In this document: positions 35,171 to 46,613 of the stretch, in pieces
Numbering within the stretch: position 1 is the first letter of the stretch
How the letters are laid out: each line of letters begins with the position of its first letter
Source of the DNA: Erpetoichthys calabaricus
Lineage: Eukaryota; Chordata; Cladistia; Polypteriformes; Polypteridae
Direction: 5' to 3'
DNA: 64,000 nucleotides
Assembly: GCF_900747795.2 (NCBI RefSeq)
Contig: NC_041394.2
Coordinates: forward strand, 117,539,228 to 117,603,227
Position numbers and translations under genes: made by a program
The notes under the pieces: model-generated
The model's input: the letters and a program-made list of their open reading frames with translations, nothing else
Told to the model about the DNA's origin: nothing
The model's database searches: none

Positions 35171-35985
35171 TTAGGGTGGCTGAATATTTGAAATTTGACA
35201 AGATATTTGACAAACGAGAGGTGACCATTCAGTCCATCAAGCTTGTTTGTCTATCTAATAGCTATGCTCTCACGATATCTCATGCAGATACTTCTAAAAG
35301 GTTTTCATGGTTTCTGCTTGAACTAAATGGCTCAGTAGTTTGTTCCAGATTTCCACAACTCTTTGCATGAATGTCCTCAAGTATTTGATTTCCTGTTAGT
35401 CTGAAATAGTTCTGCTTTATCTACTTTATCAACACCTTTGACAATTTTAAAGTCCTGGATTAGGTCCTCATGTAGTCTCCTCTGATTGAGAATAAACACC
35501 TTTAATTCTGTCAGAATACAACATATTCTTAAGCCCTGAGGTGCAGCTGACTACTCTCCTCTGCACATCTTAATGTGCTGCTATGTCTTTCTTGTAGTGT
35601 GTTGACCAAAAAAGACAACAGATGCCCAAAATTACCACATGCACCTTTCCATGTAAAGGTTCGGGATTTACATAAGAAAACTTGGCAGGAGAACATGCAT
35701 TTATTTATGGCATTGCTGACCCATCCATATGCAACATTTTGGAGAAACTGGGAAATGACAACAGCGTTGATCAAGTAGGGAAATGCAGCAAAACAAGCTA
35801 AATGATGACTTACGCTTATAATTCATATCATTGAGCCATTGTTAGACTATACATTGATGTGACAAACTTATTAAACCTTAAAAGTGATAAATATGATGTA
35901 CAGACTCTATTTTAGTTCCCTTTCAAGAGAGCCAATTCTGCATAATGCACTGAAGAGCTTTTTTGGTTTGTTGTCAGTTTATTGG
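35171..35985. other. No confident feature
   Basis: Moderately AT-rich. The stretch at 35200-35570 has the feel of an old interspersed repeat, but I cannot assign it. Confidence 0.35.
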
Positions 35986-36442
35986 TTACCTTTTGTCACT
36001 TCTCAGGAAACTGGCTAAAAAGTCAGGAATATGTCAGCCAAGCATTAGTCCATCATGTCCACTGTGCTGGAATCTATTACATACACAAGACATATTTTTG
36101 GCATTAAAATGCAATTTGCAGCAGTGTCCAGTTCTCTTAACTGCACTTATTGCAGTAAGCGCACATATTGAGAATGAAGCTGATTTTGTTAACCAGAAAT
36201 AGTTACATTCCGTTAACGCACAAGTCATCTGTGATGCCAAGACATGACTGACAAACGTCATGGCTCAGAGGTCTGGGTTTACCCATGATTCATTTATTTT
36301 GAGGCAAAGCAGCTTTGGCAGACATGATGGACTGTACGTGGTGGATGGCTTGTTGGTAAGGTATCTGGATGAACCCACAGTTTTTCATATATTCTATACT
36401 ATTCATTGTAGCAGCAATCATGTTATTATATATGACAGGTAA
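35986..36442 (+). pseudogene. Harbinger (HARBI1-like) transposase fragment
   Basis: Plus-strand frame: CQPSISPSCPLCWNLLH (36037 onward) corresponds to the HARBI1 segment with QPS.S...P.V, and IENEADFVNQK followed by LHSVNAQVICDAK corresponds to NE..YVNRK..HS.N.Q.ICD. Then NVMAQRSGFTHDSFILRQSS gives the THDSFI block, whose aspartate is a catalytic DDE residue. Two stops (after FVNQK and after CDAK) show decay. Both transposon ends are missing or unrecognised. Confidence 0.7.
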
Positions 36443-36765
36443 AAGCCTGTACCAGCTCAGACGCTGGCAAATTCCACATTTCCCCAATCCCAGAATGCAG
36501 AGCCACACATGCTCTTGCACGCTCAAGTTGCAGAGTGCAGTAGTATAGGAGTCGATGTGTCAGGAGGGAGGCTGCTCTTCCAGCCAACATACATCTGCAG
36601 CATCATGATTACATACGTATGAGATTGATTCACATAGTCCATATGTGGCAACCATGTTCGAGATTCATTTATGTATGCATATTTACAAAACTGTGTTTTA
36701 TAATGGTTAATTGTCAAAAAATGTATGTTGTGAAATAAACAGCCTCGACACACACAAAAAAGTTT
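36443..36765. other. No confident feature
   Basis: It could include a decayed C-terminal remnant of the Harbinger transposase, but no motif is clear. Confidence 0.35.
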
Positions 36766-36995
36766 GGGGCAGCCACCCATATATTATCCCTGACTGCAAA
36801 AGGATTTTGAAATAGCACTCATGTGCACTGTTTTGAGTCCTGAACTGAATTGAAGAGTTGAGAAAAGATGGCGGCTTTATAAGCTGAAAGGGGGAAGTGA
36901 TGTCATCTGGCCGGAACCGGAAGTGACGTCAGTCTGAGTGCTGGAAGTGACATCAGTTTAGGCGCCGGAACCAGAGAGAAGGGTATTGCTGCAGA
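36766..36995 (+). repeat. CRE-motif repeat family, copy 3 (5' part, best motifs)
   Basis: It starts at GTTTGGGGCAGCCACCC and carries three spaced motifs: GGAAGTGATGTCA, CCGGAAGTGACGTCA (perfect TGACGTCA at 36924-36931) and GGAAGTGACATCA. The central one is the known composite of an ETS site and a cAMP-response element. Confidence 0.65.
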
Positions 36996-37288
36996 CCGGA
37001 GATATTATGGGTGGATCTGAAGGCGGGTTAACTGTAAATGTAAGTCAACTTCAGCGAATCATTGTGTGCTAATTCAGAATTTCAACGAATGAAATTGTTG
37101 TTAAAGTACGACAAAGACTCACTTGTCCAATTATCAACGTTTGAAGTGGTCTATCAAGTGTAACTTCCACCAATCTTTTCACAGTTAGTGATCCCTACCG
37201 CTTTGAGGTTCCGCCTTATAGAATTTCCTTTTAAATAGTCTTGCACTGTACTAAGCAACAAAACTGTGTTAAACAAAAGAAGACAAAG

Positions 37289-38074
37289 ATGAAGCAGCAG
37301 CGAAGAAACTCTATTAGACCAAAGAAGAAGCGAAGAAATGAATTGTTTGTTATTTCTGACAATGGAAGTAAGTTTGCTTCTAAATTAAAATGTATTAAAT
37401 TTGCAATTGCTAAGTTTTCTTCGTGTTTTTTTAAATAACTTTTTGTTTCATTGTTGTGTTTGTACGTTTATATTAATAGTAACTGCGGTGGGTTGGCACC
37501 CTGCCCGGGATTGGTTCCTGCCTTGTGCCCTGTGTTGGCTGGGATTGGCTCCAGCAGACCCCCGTGACCCTGTGTTCGGATTCAGCGGGTTGGAAAATGG
37601 ATGGATGGATGGATATTAATAGTAATATATGTTGTATTCACGTTTGTATTAATAATCATTTTCGCTGTAGTAATTGGTGCATATTCAGTGCTTGAAGTGG
37701 TCCAGCACTCAGCGGTGCCGGCAACTGTTCAAACTCCACAAGGCAAGTTTCACGGGGAACATCCACCAATACCCACCCCATTTCCGGTACTCAGTGGAAT
37801 GCTAGTAGATCACCGCCAGTAATTTGGTTCCCCATTAACACTTTGCATATTTACATTTGTGAGATGTTCAATTAAAACACTGTAATGTTATTTTACATTT
37901 TTTTTAAACAGGATCATATCACAATCAAACATACCACAGACATTCTGTCCGTACTTCAATCTTCAGATGTGTTTTTGTGCCCTTTCTGTCATCCGCGACT
38001 GTATTCTTCACGCTCGTATATACAAGCAAATGAACACTTGCGAGATCACCGCAGAACAGGCGTTTCCTACGGAG
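37289..38074 (+). pseudogene. KDZ-like gene: N-terminal exons 1-3
   Basis: Exon 1 starts with ATG at 37289 (MKQQRRNSIRPKKKRRNELF, a bipartite basic nuclear-signal-like start) and ends at a GTAAGT donor at 37368. Exon 2 is weaker: the acceptor CATATTCAG ends at 37688 and it stays open as VVQHSAVPATVQTPQGKFHG to a possible donor at 37787, with both phases fitting. Exon 3 (37912-38074) has a good T-rich acceptor and encodes a C2H2-like finger, FLCPFCHPRLYSSRSYI followed by HLRDHRR, ending at a GTGCGT donor in phase 1. Intron 1 holds a SINE-like repeat (37478-37616). Confidence 0.55.
37478..37616 (+). repeat. SINE-like repeat with GGAT tail (best copy)
   Basis: GCGGTGGGTTGGCACCCTGC, TTCCTGCCTTGTGCCC, GGCTGGGATTGGCTCCAGC, then GTGACCCTGTGTTCGG and a terminal ATGGATGGATGGAT. 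This is an abundant fish repeat tail, here inside intron 1 of the KDZ-like gene. Confidence 0.8.
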
Positions 38075-38214
38075 GTGCGTGTATCAAACTTTTCCCATTA
38101 ACTCAGGCTGAGTAATTTTTAAACCAATTTATCAATGAATTTATTTTTCTATATTGATAATTACCATGCATGGTGTCCAGTCCTTTCTTTTAATCTCATT
38201 TGGATGTTTTTCAG

Positions 38215-38530
38215 TGACTTTATTTATGTACAGAATAAGAAATGAGACAATCCCAGGAGTAACACAAATGAGAGAGATATCTAAGAAAATACAGGAAAGT
38301 AGATTGAGGTGGTTTGAATTTGTAATGATTAGACATAATGTGTATGTGGGAAAAAAGATAAAAATGGAAGTACAGGGGAAGAGAAAGCTAGTGCGGCCAA
38401 AAACAGAGGTGGATGGATAAAGTAAAAGAATATCTAAAGGGCAAAGGTCTGACTGGGGAGTAAGTTCAAGGCTAAGCTGTATGGAGAGGGCTGATCAAGC
38501 ACATCAACCCCACATAGAAGTGGCAATTGA
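38215..38530 (+). pseudogene. RTE-like LINE 3' fragment, second lineage
   Basis: Plus strand: YRIRNETIPGVTQMREISKK, IQESRLRWFEFVMIRHNVYV and VQGKRKLVRPKTEVDG, then a stop. Fish RTE relatives carry RIRNE.IRG..., ESRLRWFGHV.RR and GKRKRGRPK at the same spacing. It is clearly distinct from the 8885-12055 lineage. It is truncated at its 5' side and decayed, and it lies inside the large intron of the KDZ-like gene. Confidence 0.7.
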
Positions 38531-38959
38531 TGATGACAGCTGTAGTGTCATATTTTTCATATACAGGTCAATTGCCTATATTTTTCTGTTGTATGTAAAA
38601 TACTGCAGTGGTTGATGTAGTTTGCTGTGCTGCTAATGACAACAGATAACATTAGGAGAACAAACCTGCAACCTACATTAGCTCAAAATATATTTGTATT
38701 TTCAGTTTTATTTTAAGATGTTAGTTGGCTGAAGAGTATATACGTTATACTTCATGTCTGTACATAGAACCATGTCTATTTTCAGTAAACTGTTAAAATG
38801 GTTAAAGTGTTTTTAAAAATAGGTTTGTTGTTTCAGTAATTGCTGTTTGCCCTGGCCTGCTAGGCTGGTTAAGGTCACAGATGAGCACCAGATACCATTA
38901 GATGGGTAAAGTCTAAGATCGAAAGCTAATTTATCACAGATGTGTATATATGTTATATA
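38531..38959. other. Intron sequence, no recognised feature
   Basis: AT-rich sequence between the RTE fragment and the next LINE. Nothing further is seen. Confidence 0.5.
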
Positions 38960-39129
38960 TATATTATTTAACAACCGGCGCCACCGTGAGTGGCAGCCTT
39001 TTCAGCAGCTCCGTGTATGACTGTATATGTATGTGTACTTTTCTACTTTTATTTTTCTATTTTTATTTATTGATCACTCCTATTACTTTATTTTATGTGG
39101 ATTCGTTCCCTGGACACACTTACTTTTAC

Positions 39130-42100
39130 AACGTGGGCATGGATTTTTACACGCCGAGACTCGCCTATTCAAGTACTCAACTTCGAGCGCTGAGAACAAA
39201 TGCCAGTGCCGGTGTGGTTCCATATTTACCCGATGAGGTAAGAAGGCGGTATCGTGGCAGCAGAGCCGGCACTAAGCTAAAAATGAAGCGGCTTGTGAGA
39301 AAGTGGCGTTTCAAGCCTTCGGTGCCTTCTGTGATTCTGGGGAATGTGAACTCAATCTCAAATAAGATCGACGAACTGGCTGCGCTGGTGAAAAATGTTA
39401 GGACCTACAGAGAATGCAGTTTGTTGTGTTTTTGCGAAACCTGGCTAAATAACACCATCCCAGATGCCAACGTGGAGCTACGCGGGTTTAGCACAGTTAG
39501 AGCGGACAGAGATGCAAGTACCTGTGGGAAGCACAAAGGAGGAGGACTCGCTCTCTATGTTAATACACGGTGGTGTAACTCTGGACATGTTAACGTCAAA
39601 ATCTCCACTTGCTGCAGGGATATCGAACTGTTGGCCGTAAGTTTACGTCCCTACTACTTGCCCAGAGAGTTTGGACATGTCATTGTTGTCATCGTGTACA
39701 TCCCTCCTCGGGCGGACGTGGAGTCAGCGAGTGACATCATCCATTCTGCTGTTGCTAAGTTACAAACGCAGCACCCTGAGGCGCTTGTGCTAATCGCTGG
39801 AGACTTTAACCATGTGACGCTGGACAAAACATTACCTGCATTCTCCCAGTATGTGGACTGTAACACCCGGGGAAATAAGACTATTGATTTACTATATGCA
39901 AACGTTAAAGACGCATACAGCACCACCCCGCTGCCTGCGCTTGGGAAAGCAGATCATAACCTGGTTCTGCTTCAGCCTCACTATAAACCAAAAGTGAGAG
40001 TCCTACCTGTAACCACACGATCATTCAGGAAGTGGACCCCAGAGGCTGAGAATACTCTGAGAGAATGTTTTGGAACTACAGACTGGGATATCCTGCAGGG
40101 ATCACATAGTGAGAACATTGAGGAAGTTGTTGACTGCACTACTGACTACATCAACTTCTGTATGGACATTGTAGTTCCAGTAAGAACAGTACGCTGCTAT
40201 GCTAACAACAAGCCATGGATTGCAAGTGACATCAAGGGCCTTTTGAACCAGAAGAAAAGGGCTTTTAAAGACGGTGATCAGCATGAGCTCAAGCGCGTGC
40301 AGAAGGAACTCCGAGTCCAGCTCAGGGCGGCGAAGGAGCAGTACAGGAGAAAGCTGGAGCAGAAGTTGCAGAATAACAGCATGAAGGAAGTGTGGGATGG
40401 GATGAAGATCATCACTGGCTGCAGCTCGAGAGAGACGTGAAGAGAGCAAACCAAATGATCAACTTCTTTAACAGGTTTGACCACCCTAACCCACTCTCAC
40501 TCTCACCTCAGAGTATTGCACCCTCCACACATCCTTCTGCTGATACCAGCATAGGAAAGACATCCCCACCCATAATTACAACAGCGCAGGTGAGCAGAGA
40601 GCTGAGGAGACTTTGTGCTAGCAAAGCAGCGGGTCCAGATGGAGTATCGCCACGACTGCTGAAGGTCTGTGCATCGGAGCTGGGGGGTCCTCTACAGCGC
40701 ATCTTCAACCTGAGCCTGGAACAGGGGAGAGTCCCGAGGCTTTGGAAAACATCTTGTATCACCCCAGTCCCAAAGGTATCACGTCCTAGTGAGCTGAATG
40801 ACTTTCGGCCTGTTGCTCTGACATCACATGTGATGAAGACCATGGAGAGGCTACTGCTTCACCACCTTAGGCCACAGGTTCAACACGCCCTTGACCCTCT
40901 GCAGTTTGCATATCAGAAGAAGGTGGGAGTGGAGGATGCCATCATCTATATGCTACACCGATACCTCTCTCACTTGGACAGAGGCAGTGGTGCTGTAAGA
41001 ATTATGTTTCTAGACTTCTCTAGCGCCTTCAACACAATCCAACCTCTGCTCCTTAGGGAGAAGCTGACAGAGATGGGATTAGATTCATACCTAGTGGCAT
41101 GGATCGTGGACTATCTTAAAGACAGACCTCAGTATGTGCGTCTTGGAAACTGCACGTCTGACATTGTGGTCAGCAACACAGGAGCGCCACAGGGGACTGT
41201 ACTTTCTCCAGTCCTGTTCAGCCTATATACATCGGACTTCCAATACAACTCGGAGTCCTGCCACGTGCAAAAGTTCGCTGATGACACTTCTATCGTGGGC
41301 TGCATCAGGAATGGGCTGGAGGAGGAGTATAGGGACCTAATCAACGACTTTGTTAAATGGTGTGACTCAAACCACCTACACCTGAACACCAGCAAAACCA
41401 ACGAGCTGGTGGTGGATTTTAGGAGGCCCAGACCCCTCATAGACCCAGTGATCATCAAAGGTGACTGTGTGCAGATGGTGCAGACCTATAAATATCTGGG
41501 AGTGCAGCTGGATGATAAATTAGACTGGACTGCCAATACTGATGCGCTGTGCAAGAAAGGATAGAGCTGGTGTAGAAGAAGAATGTTCTCCTCAGCACCA
41601 TGTATTTCTTTGTGTTTAGTAAATTAGAATTTTTATAATAACTATTTTGTAACTTGCCAGTGAGAGACGCTTTGGCTTATGAACTAACAAAAATATGTTA
41701 TTCCAGGGTTCAGGAGAAATAGTGTCCACATGAATAAAATGTAAGCTGTTTCTTGTTTTTCCCTTTCTCAGAGTGAATGTTTCAGGGACAAGGTCACCCG
41801 GCTGCAGAACTGCACATGTAGTTTATGCAAAGGCGTCTCTCCTGTGCTTAGCTTCCAAAACACAGATAATGCTTAGCTCAACAGACATATTGTTTAACTT
41901 TACTGTTTTGATAAGGATGTTCTTTCTGTCTTATTAATCATGAAATGCTGAAGTATAAAAAACCCCTCCTGGCTTTTGATCAGGGTTCAATTGAGCTTTG
42001 CGGCAATAAGTTATACTCTTTTGAATCTCTACTTACTGCGACTCCAAATGAATAAATAAAGTGAATTGAGAAAATATTATCTGTCTGCTTTCCAGTGTGC

Positions 42101-42523
42101 CTTTTTCGTCCACACTGGTTATACTACCTTTGAAGGCTGGCGTCCTTCAACATCTGCAATAAGATGCTGCAGATGTTCTATCAAACAGTTGTGGCAAGCG
42201 CCCTCTTCTACGCAGTGGTGTGCTGGGGAGGCAGCATTAAGAGGAAAGACGCCTCACACCTGGACAAACTGGTGAGGAAGGCAAGCTCTATTGTTGGCAT
42301 GGAGCTGGACAGTTTAACATCTGTGGCAGAGCGAAGGGCGCTCAGCAGGCTCCTATCAATTATGGAGAATCCACTGCATCCACTTAATAGTATCATCTCC
42401 AGACAGAAGAGCAGCTTCAGCGACAGACTGCTGTCACTGTCCTGCTCTAATGACAGATTGAGGAGATCGTTCCTCCCCCAAACTATGCGACTCTTTAATT
42501 CCATCCGGGGGGGTAAACGTTAA
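39130..42523 (+). pseudogene. LINE endonuclease-reverse transcriptase, broken
   Basis: The endonuclease (about 39335-39965) shows ILGNVNSISNKIDELA, LCFCETWLNN with the catalytic glutamate, AGDFNHVTLD and LGKADHNLVLL. A linker rich in basic residues ends at a TGA at 40438-40440, where the frame shifts (RDVKRANQMINFFNRF continues in the next frame). The reverse transcriptase (about 40600-41330) has SKAAGPDGVSPRLLK, MFLDFSSAFNTIQP, GAPQGTVLSPVLFS and the catalytic QKFADDTSIVG at about 41267-41299. After the solo LTR the C-terminus resumes (about 42135-42523) with NKMLQMFYQTVVASALFY and ends SIRGGKR. Length fits a complete protein of this clade. Confidence 0.87.
41571..42114 (+). mobile_element. 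Solo LTR inserted in the LINE
   Basis: A 544-bp non-coding insert, TG at its start and CA at its end, flanked by a 4-bp duplication CTGG (41567-41570 and 42115-42118). It holds a TATA-like AGTATAAAAAACCC (near 41952) and AATAAATAAAG near 42050. This is the layout of a retrovirus-like solo LTR left by recombination between two LTRs. No internal coding part remains. It is younger than the LINE. Confidence 0.75.
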
Positions 42524-42651
42524 CATTTAACATTATACATAGTTATTGTCTGTTTTTCACCTGCATTATTATCATTCTTTAATTTAATATTATTTATTGT
42601 ATCAGTATGCTGCTGCTGAAGAATGTGAATTTCCCATTGGGATTAATAAAG

Positions 42652-42758
<107 letters not shown>

Positions 42759-42831
42759 ATGCATTTACTCAGTTATGCACAGAACTAGTGGTTTTATCAG
42801 AGTTTTAACATTGATTACTCTGATGAAGAAA

Positions 42832-43612
42832 TGAGTAGTCAAGCAAAATGACATATTTTATTGGCTAACTAAAAAGATTACAATATGCAAGCTACCGAGG
42901 CAACTCAGGCCCCTTCTTCAGGCAAGATGTAACACAGAGACTGGAGTTCCCTGTGTTTACATACACACTAGGACAGACATAACATTGGAAATCATTTAAG
43001 TGAGACATCTTAGATGTAAAAAATTAATAGACTTCTTCAGGATAAGAGTTATTTAAAACTTATTTTGCAAGAGAGTTCAAGGCATTTGGATAAGATAACT
43101 GTCCAACTTCAAAACACAGCAAGAAAGAAAAGAATGGCAAGTTAAACTCATGTTAAAATTTAACACATTACAATGTGGCTTAAGTAAAGACAAGAGTTTT
43201 ATAACCAGATATGAAGATTTTTTGCATCTCTCAGACAGACAGCCTGTCTACAAACCCACATTATATGGAAAAACTCATCAAAAACTTCAAATGACTTTGT
43301 TGAACAGTCATCTTATCTAAAGATCTTCAATAGACATTGTTCTCCTCTCTTGCTAAATGAATCTTAGCCTGAAGAGGTCTATAAATTTTTTACATTGAAG
43401 ATGTCTCACTTAAAGGTTTTTCAATGTTGTATCTGTCCTGTGTCTATATAAACACAGGAAAATTAATTTCTGTATTACATCTGACTGAAAAAGGGGCCCA
43501 AGTTGCCTTGAAAGCTTGCATATTGTAATCTTTTTATTTAGGGGTCATTTTGCTTGACATCTCACTAAATCCACAATGGCTAATACGGTACAACACCCTA
43601 GTACTACTGATT
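42832..43612. mobile_element. Foldback (long inverted repeat) element
   Basis: The left arm starts GTCAAGCAAAATGACATATT (42838) and the right arm ends GTCATTTTGCTTGAC (43558). Block by block the right arm is the complement of the left: AAAGATTACAATATGCAAGC, the AGGCCCCTTCTTCAGG block, TTTAAGTGAGACATCTT, and GGATAAGATAACTGTCCAAC near the centre. Arms are about 260-280 bases with many mismatches, around a loop of about 175 bases. The piece 43566-43612 (complement of AGGGTGTTGTACCGTATTAG) is a flank seen at 31905. The family is unclassified. Confidence 0.7.
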
Positions 43613-43944
43613 GAAGAATTTATTATGTTATGATTTGGCTTCTTTTAATGACAGTTTAGTCCATGCCAAACATTTTTGTGTTTTATAATAGTGTTTTACA
43701 TCAACCGATGGGATTCAAAGAAGCGATAAACAATTCAAAAAGAGATGAAGCTATAATTTAATTGAACTGTTCATATACTCAATATATATGTTTTAAATTT
43801 TGTTTTTATTTTTGCTTATTTGCCGTTTCTTCGTTCCTGCTTATTTGACTGTTACTAAATGTAAAATAACAGATTGAATTTTGTTGGCATGTACTTCTTT
43901 TTGTTTGTTTTAACTTATGTAATTGTAATTTTATTTTGTTCCAG
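43613..43944. other. Intron sequence, no recognised feature
   Basis: AT-rich end of the large intron, closing with a T-rich tract and AG at 43943-43944. Confidence 0.55.
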
Positions 43945-45028
43945 GCAAGCTCATTTATCATTGTAATTTGGGATGCAAACAGAGAGCACATCTATCACTG
44001 CTTTAAATGCACTGTCACAGTTCTACAAAGGACTGGATTTCTAGCACATTTACAAAGATGTGTTCCAAAGGAAGGACCACCACCACCCACCCCTTCAGTG
44101 TCCTCTTCCTCAAGTTTGTTGTTATTTGCCTCGACTCCACAGGCTTTAGTTACAACCCAGCAAACACCAATACCTGGCTTAACCATAGGTGAATCAGGAA
44201 TTTCCTATACCCAGCCAATAAAAGAACACGCATCATATCTTCAGAAATCCACACTTGATTTCACCAAGAATATATCAACAATATTGCCACCTCTGCAAGA
44301 GTCATCACTTACCACAAGCCAGCAAAGAATGTTTACCTCTGCCCCAGAAGAACCATTACTTGCTGTAGCACAGCAGATGCCAATGTTTACTTCACCCCTG
44401 TAAAAGTCTGTGTTTGCTGTGACCCACCAAACATCAAGCCATGTTTCACCCCTGCAAGAGTCCACACCCTCCTCAGCTAAGACAATTTTGACTACACAAG
44501 CTAATTTAAGAAATGTTACAGTTCAGTGTCCTCATTGTAAGTTAGCTTTAAATCGCACAAATCTTACATGTGGAAAGGCGGCATATGTCCACTTCAGATG
44601 ATATAACATCATCACATCATTTAGAAAGCCATTGTATTGATCCTAGAACTGCATTTACGCAGTTCGCAAAGCTTTCAGGGGGCTCCCATTTCCTGTTCAT
44701 GTAAAGAAGAAAACTTGGGGTTTGATGCAGGACACTGTATGTGAGCTTGAGGAACATGCAGTAAATCAGGAGATTGCAGTTAGGAGTGGACTTGTGGCAT
44801 TTCATTGCATCCATTTACACTGGACTATTGCAAAACGTATTCACCAAGGATTCACTTGGAAAAAGAGGTTTTGACTGAGATGGTGCAGGCAAAATGGTTT
44901 GGGGAGCCAAAAAAAAGATTATGTGAGAAATTATACCAGGAATCTATTGATGAACATACACCTCTTGCAGTCTTGGTTGACATTGGAGAGGCCTCCAAAC
45001 ACTTTGCTTTCTGTCATATTTCAATAAG
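43945..45028 (+). pseudogene. KDZ-like gene: exon 4, zinc-finger and linker region
   Basis: The acceptor TTTGTTCCAG at 43935-43944 joins in phase to exon 3 across a 5.9 kb intron, giving GGKLIYHCNLGCKQRAH. After a small frame slip near 43998 it continues YHCFKCTVTVLQRTGFLAHL, then QRC, a cysteine/histidine-rich finger. A Ser/Thr/Pro/Gln-rich linker follows (PPPPTPSVSSSSS; repeated P..E...T/S.Q units), broken by TAA at 44401. Then come VQCPHCKLALNRTNL and, after another slip, PFPVHVKKKTWGLMQDTVCE and SLDYC-like blocks near 44690-44830, and PLAVLVDIGEASKHFAFCHI near 44962-45021. Confidence 0.65.
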
Positions 45029-45146
45029 GTTGGAAGGGTGCTCGTCACATGTGATAGCAAACAAAACACATCGCACTGTCCATGTAAACTTGTTTATACA
45101 AATATATTTTGAAATGGTATTTATTTCAAACTAATAGTGACCTTTT

Positions 45147-45681
45147 TAGGACTTTGCCATGTAAGGACAGGACTTTGGAGGAATATGTTGAGGAAGAAGA
45201 GCATCTTAATCAAGCAAATGTGTACCCACCTGAGAGAAATGTTTTGAAGTGAATGTTGAAGTACATTTTTGCCAAGAAGAAGATCCCAGCCACCCTACCT
45301 GAACATTTGAGAGATGCAGCGCATCAAGAATTTCCAAACATCTTCATGCCACAGGAAAACATTTGCATGGAATGTGAAGGCCATATTTATTTAAGTGAGT
45401 CAGTATTGATCACAAAAGTAGCAAAAATCATTACATTGACATGAGTCTTTGAAGGTGAGTTCAGACTTTATTTCTTGTTTGTCTTGAAATTTTTTAAAGT
45501 GGCATTTGAGTATTAAGCAATCTAACCTCTCCCCCACGCAGGTGTACCAACCTTTTACAAAAAGTGCCCATCTTGTCGAATAATGTACCATTATCAGGAG
45601 TGGGAACAAGGAGTTCATAATTATGATGACCATATCATTCTTGCATTACATTTTTGCTTGTACTTAAGGGCCTCACTCCAG
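45147..45681 (+). pseudogene. KDZ-like gene: exons 5-6
   Basis: Block 45147-45454 encodes TLEEYVEEEEHLNQANVYPP and KKKIPATLPEHLRDAAHQEF, ending at GAAG|GTGAGT. The acceptor CCCCCACGCAG (45531-45541) starts the next exon in phase: GVPTFYKKCPSCRIMYHYQE then WEQGVHNYDDHIILALHFCL, ending at CTCCAG|GTATC (45682). CPSC..YHYQEW..G.HN is a signature of the HMGXB3-like family. Between 45028 and 45147 a CHCPC-like remnant (HCPC near 45074) may be the first half of a SWIM zinc finger. A stop (TGA) lies near 45250. Confidence 0.65.
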
Positions 45682-45795
45682 GTATCAAGTCCTTGCTGGT
45701 GTATGTTTTGCAGGGTGGGGTTTTTTTTTCCTTTTGTTTAAGGTGGGAGCAGAATAGCAGGTGTCTAATTAGTATACTTTGTATGTTCCTTTTAG

Positions 45796-46511
45796 ACACA
45801 CAATGCTTTGAGCCGGGTGTTTGAGGCCATGGAGAAAGCCAGTGGGATCACACTCCCAAATCATAACCGGCTCCTTCATGCATACCTGTATTTTGAGGCA
45901 CTTACTGCTCATGAGTATGGGTTCTCGTGTGTTAAATGTGGGCATGATCCCCTTGTTGGTATAATGGATCTCCACAAAAAAGGAGTTTTTAGCATGCCAG
46001 GCAAGTACATTAAGTTTTTAGTTCAGATTACTTCAGTGTGATCCTTATAAACAACTGATTTTTTTTCTTGATGTAATAGTAGTAGTTTAATTCAATATCT
46101 TATATCTGATTTAACTGCATTAAATTTTTAGTTAGTGACATCCATGAGCCTCCTGAGGACTACAGAGGAGAAGTCAATATTGTGGAATTTTGGGATTCTG
46201 TTTGCCTTGAGATGATTTCCCATGGGTTTTTCCCACAGTAAGTTTTTTTTTTATTTATTTTTCTTCTTACATGTAATTGTGATGATAAACAGCTTGGCTT
46301 GTATTCCTTGTTACTTTCAGGCGCAAGAGAAAACCCACTTGCAGTCCATTCTTGTTTTGAATTCTGGGCTCCTTGGATTGGCCCCCATACCAGAAAGTCT
46401 AGCATTGTGTTAAACACTGAATGCAAAACGTTGCACCATCCAAAACCTGCTGAATATGCTGATGTTGTTGTAACAGAGGACAAACTTTTAAATGAAGTCA
46501 TGAAGTTAAAG
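45796..46511 (+). pseudogene. KDZ-like gene: exons 7-9
   Basis: Exon 7 (45796-46000) reads RVFEAMEKASGITLPNHNRL, EALTAHEYGFSCVKCGHDPL and IMDLHKKGVFSMP. It ends CCAG|GCAAGT, a consensus GC-type donor, and joins in phase to exon 8 (46132-46237): VSDIHEPPEDYRGEVNIVEF then WDSVCLEMISHGFFP, with a GTAAGT donor. Exon 9 (from about 46321) reads ARENPLAVHSCFEFWAPWIG then PHTRKSSIVLNTECK and VTEDKLLNEVMKLK, ending at AAAG|GTTAGA. The 8/9 junction is one base out of phase, so a small indel is likely. Confidence 0.7.
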
Positions 46512-46613
46512 GTTAGAGCTTTTTTCTTTCTGTAATAATTGTAGCAATAATTTAGAATGTCTTATGTATGCAGTGGCATTGGATGAGTTAATACTCAGTT
46601 TCTGATTTTTAAG

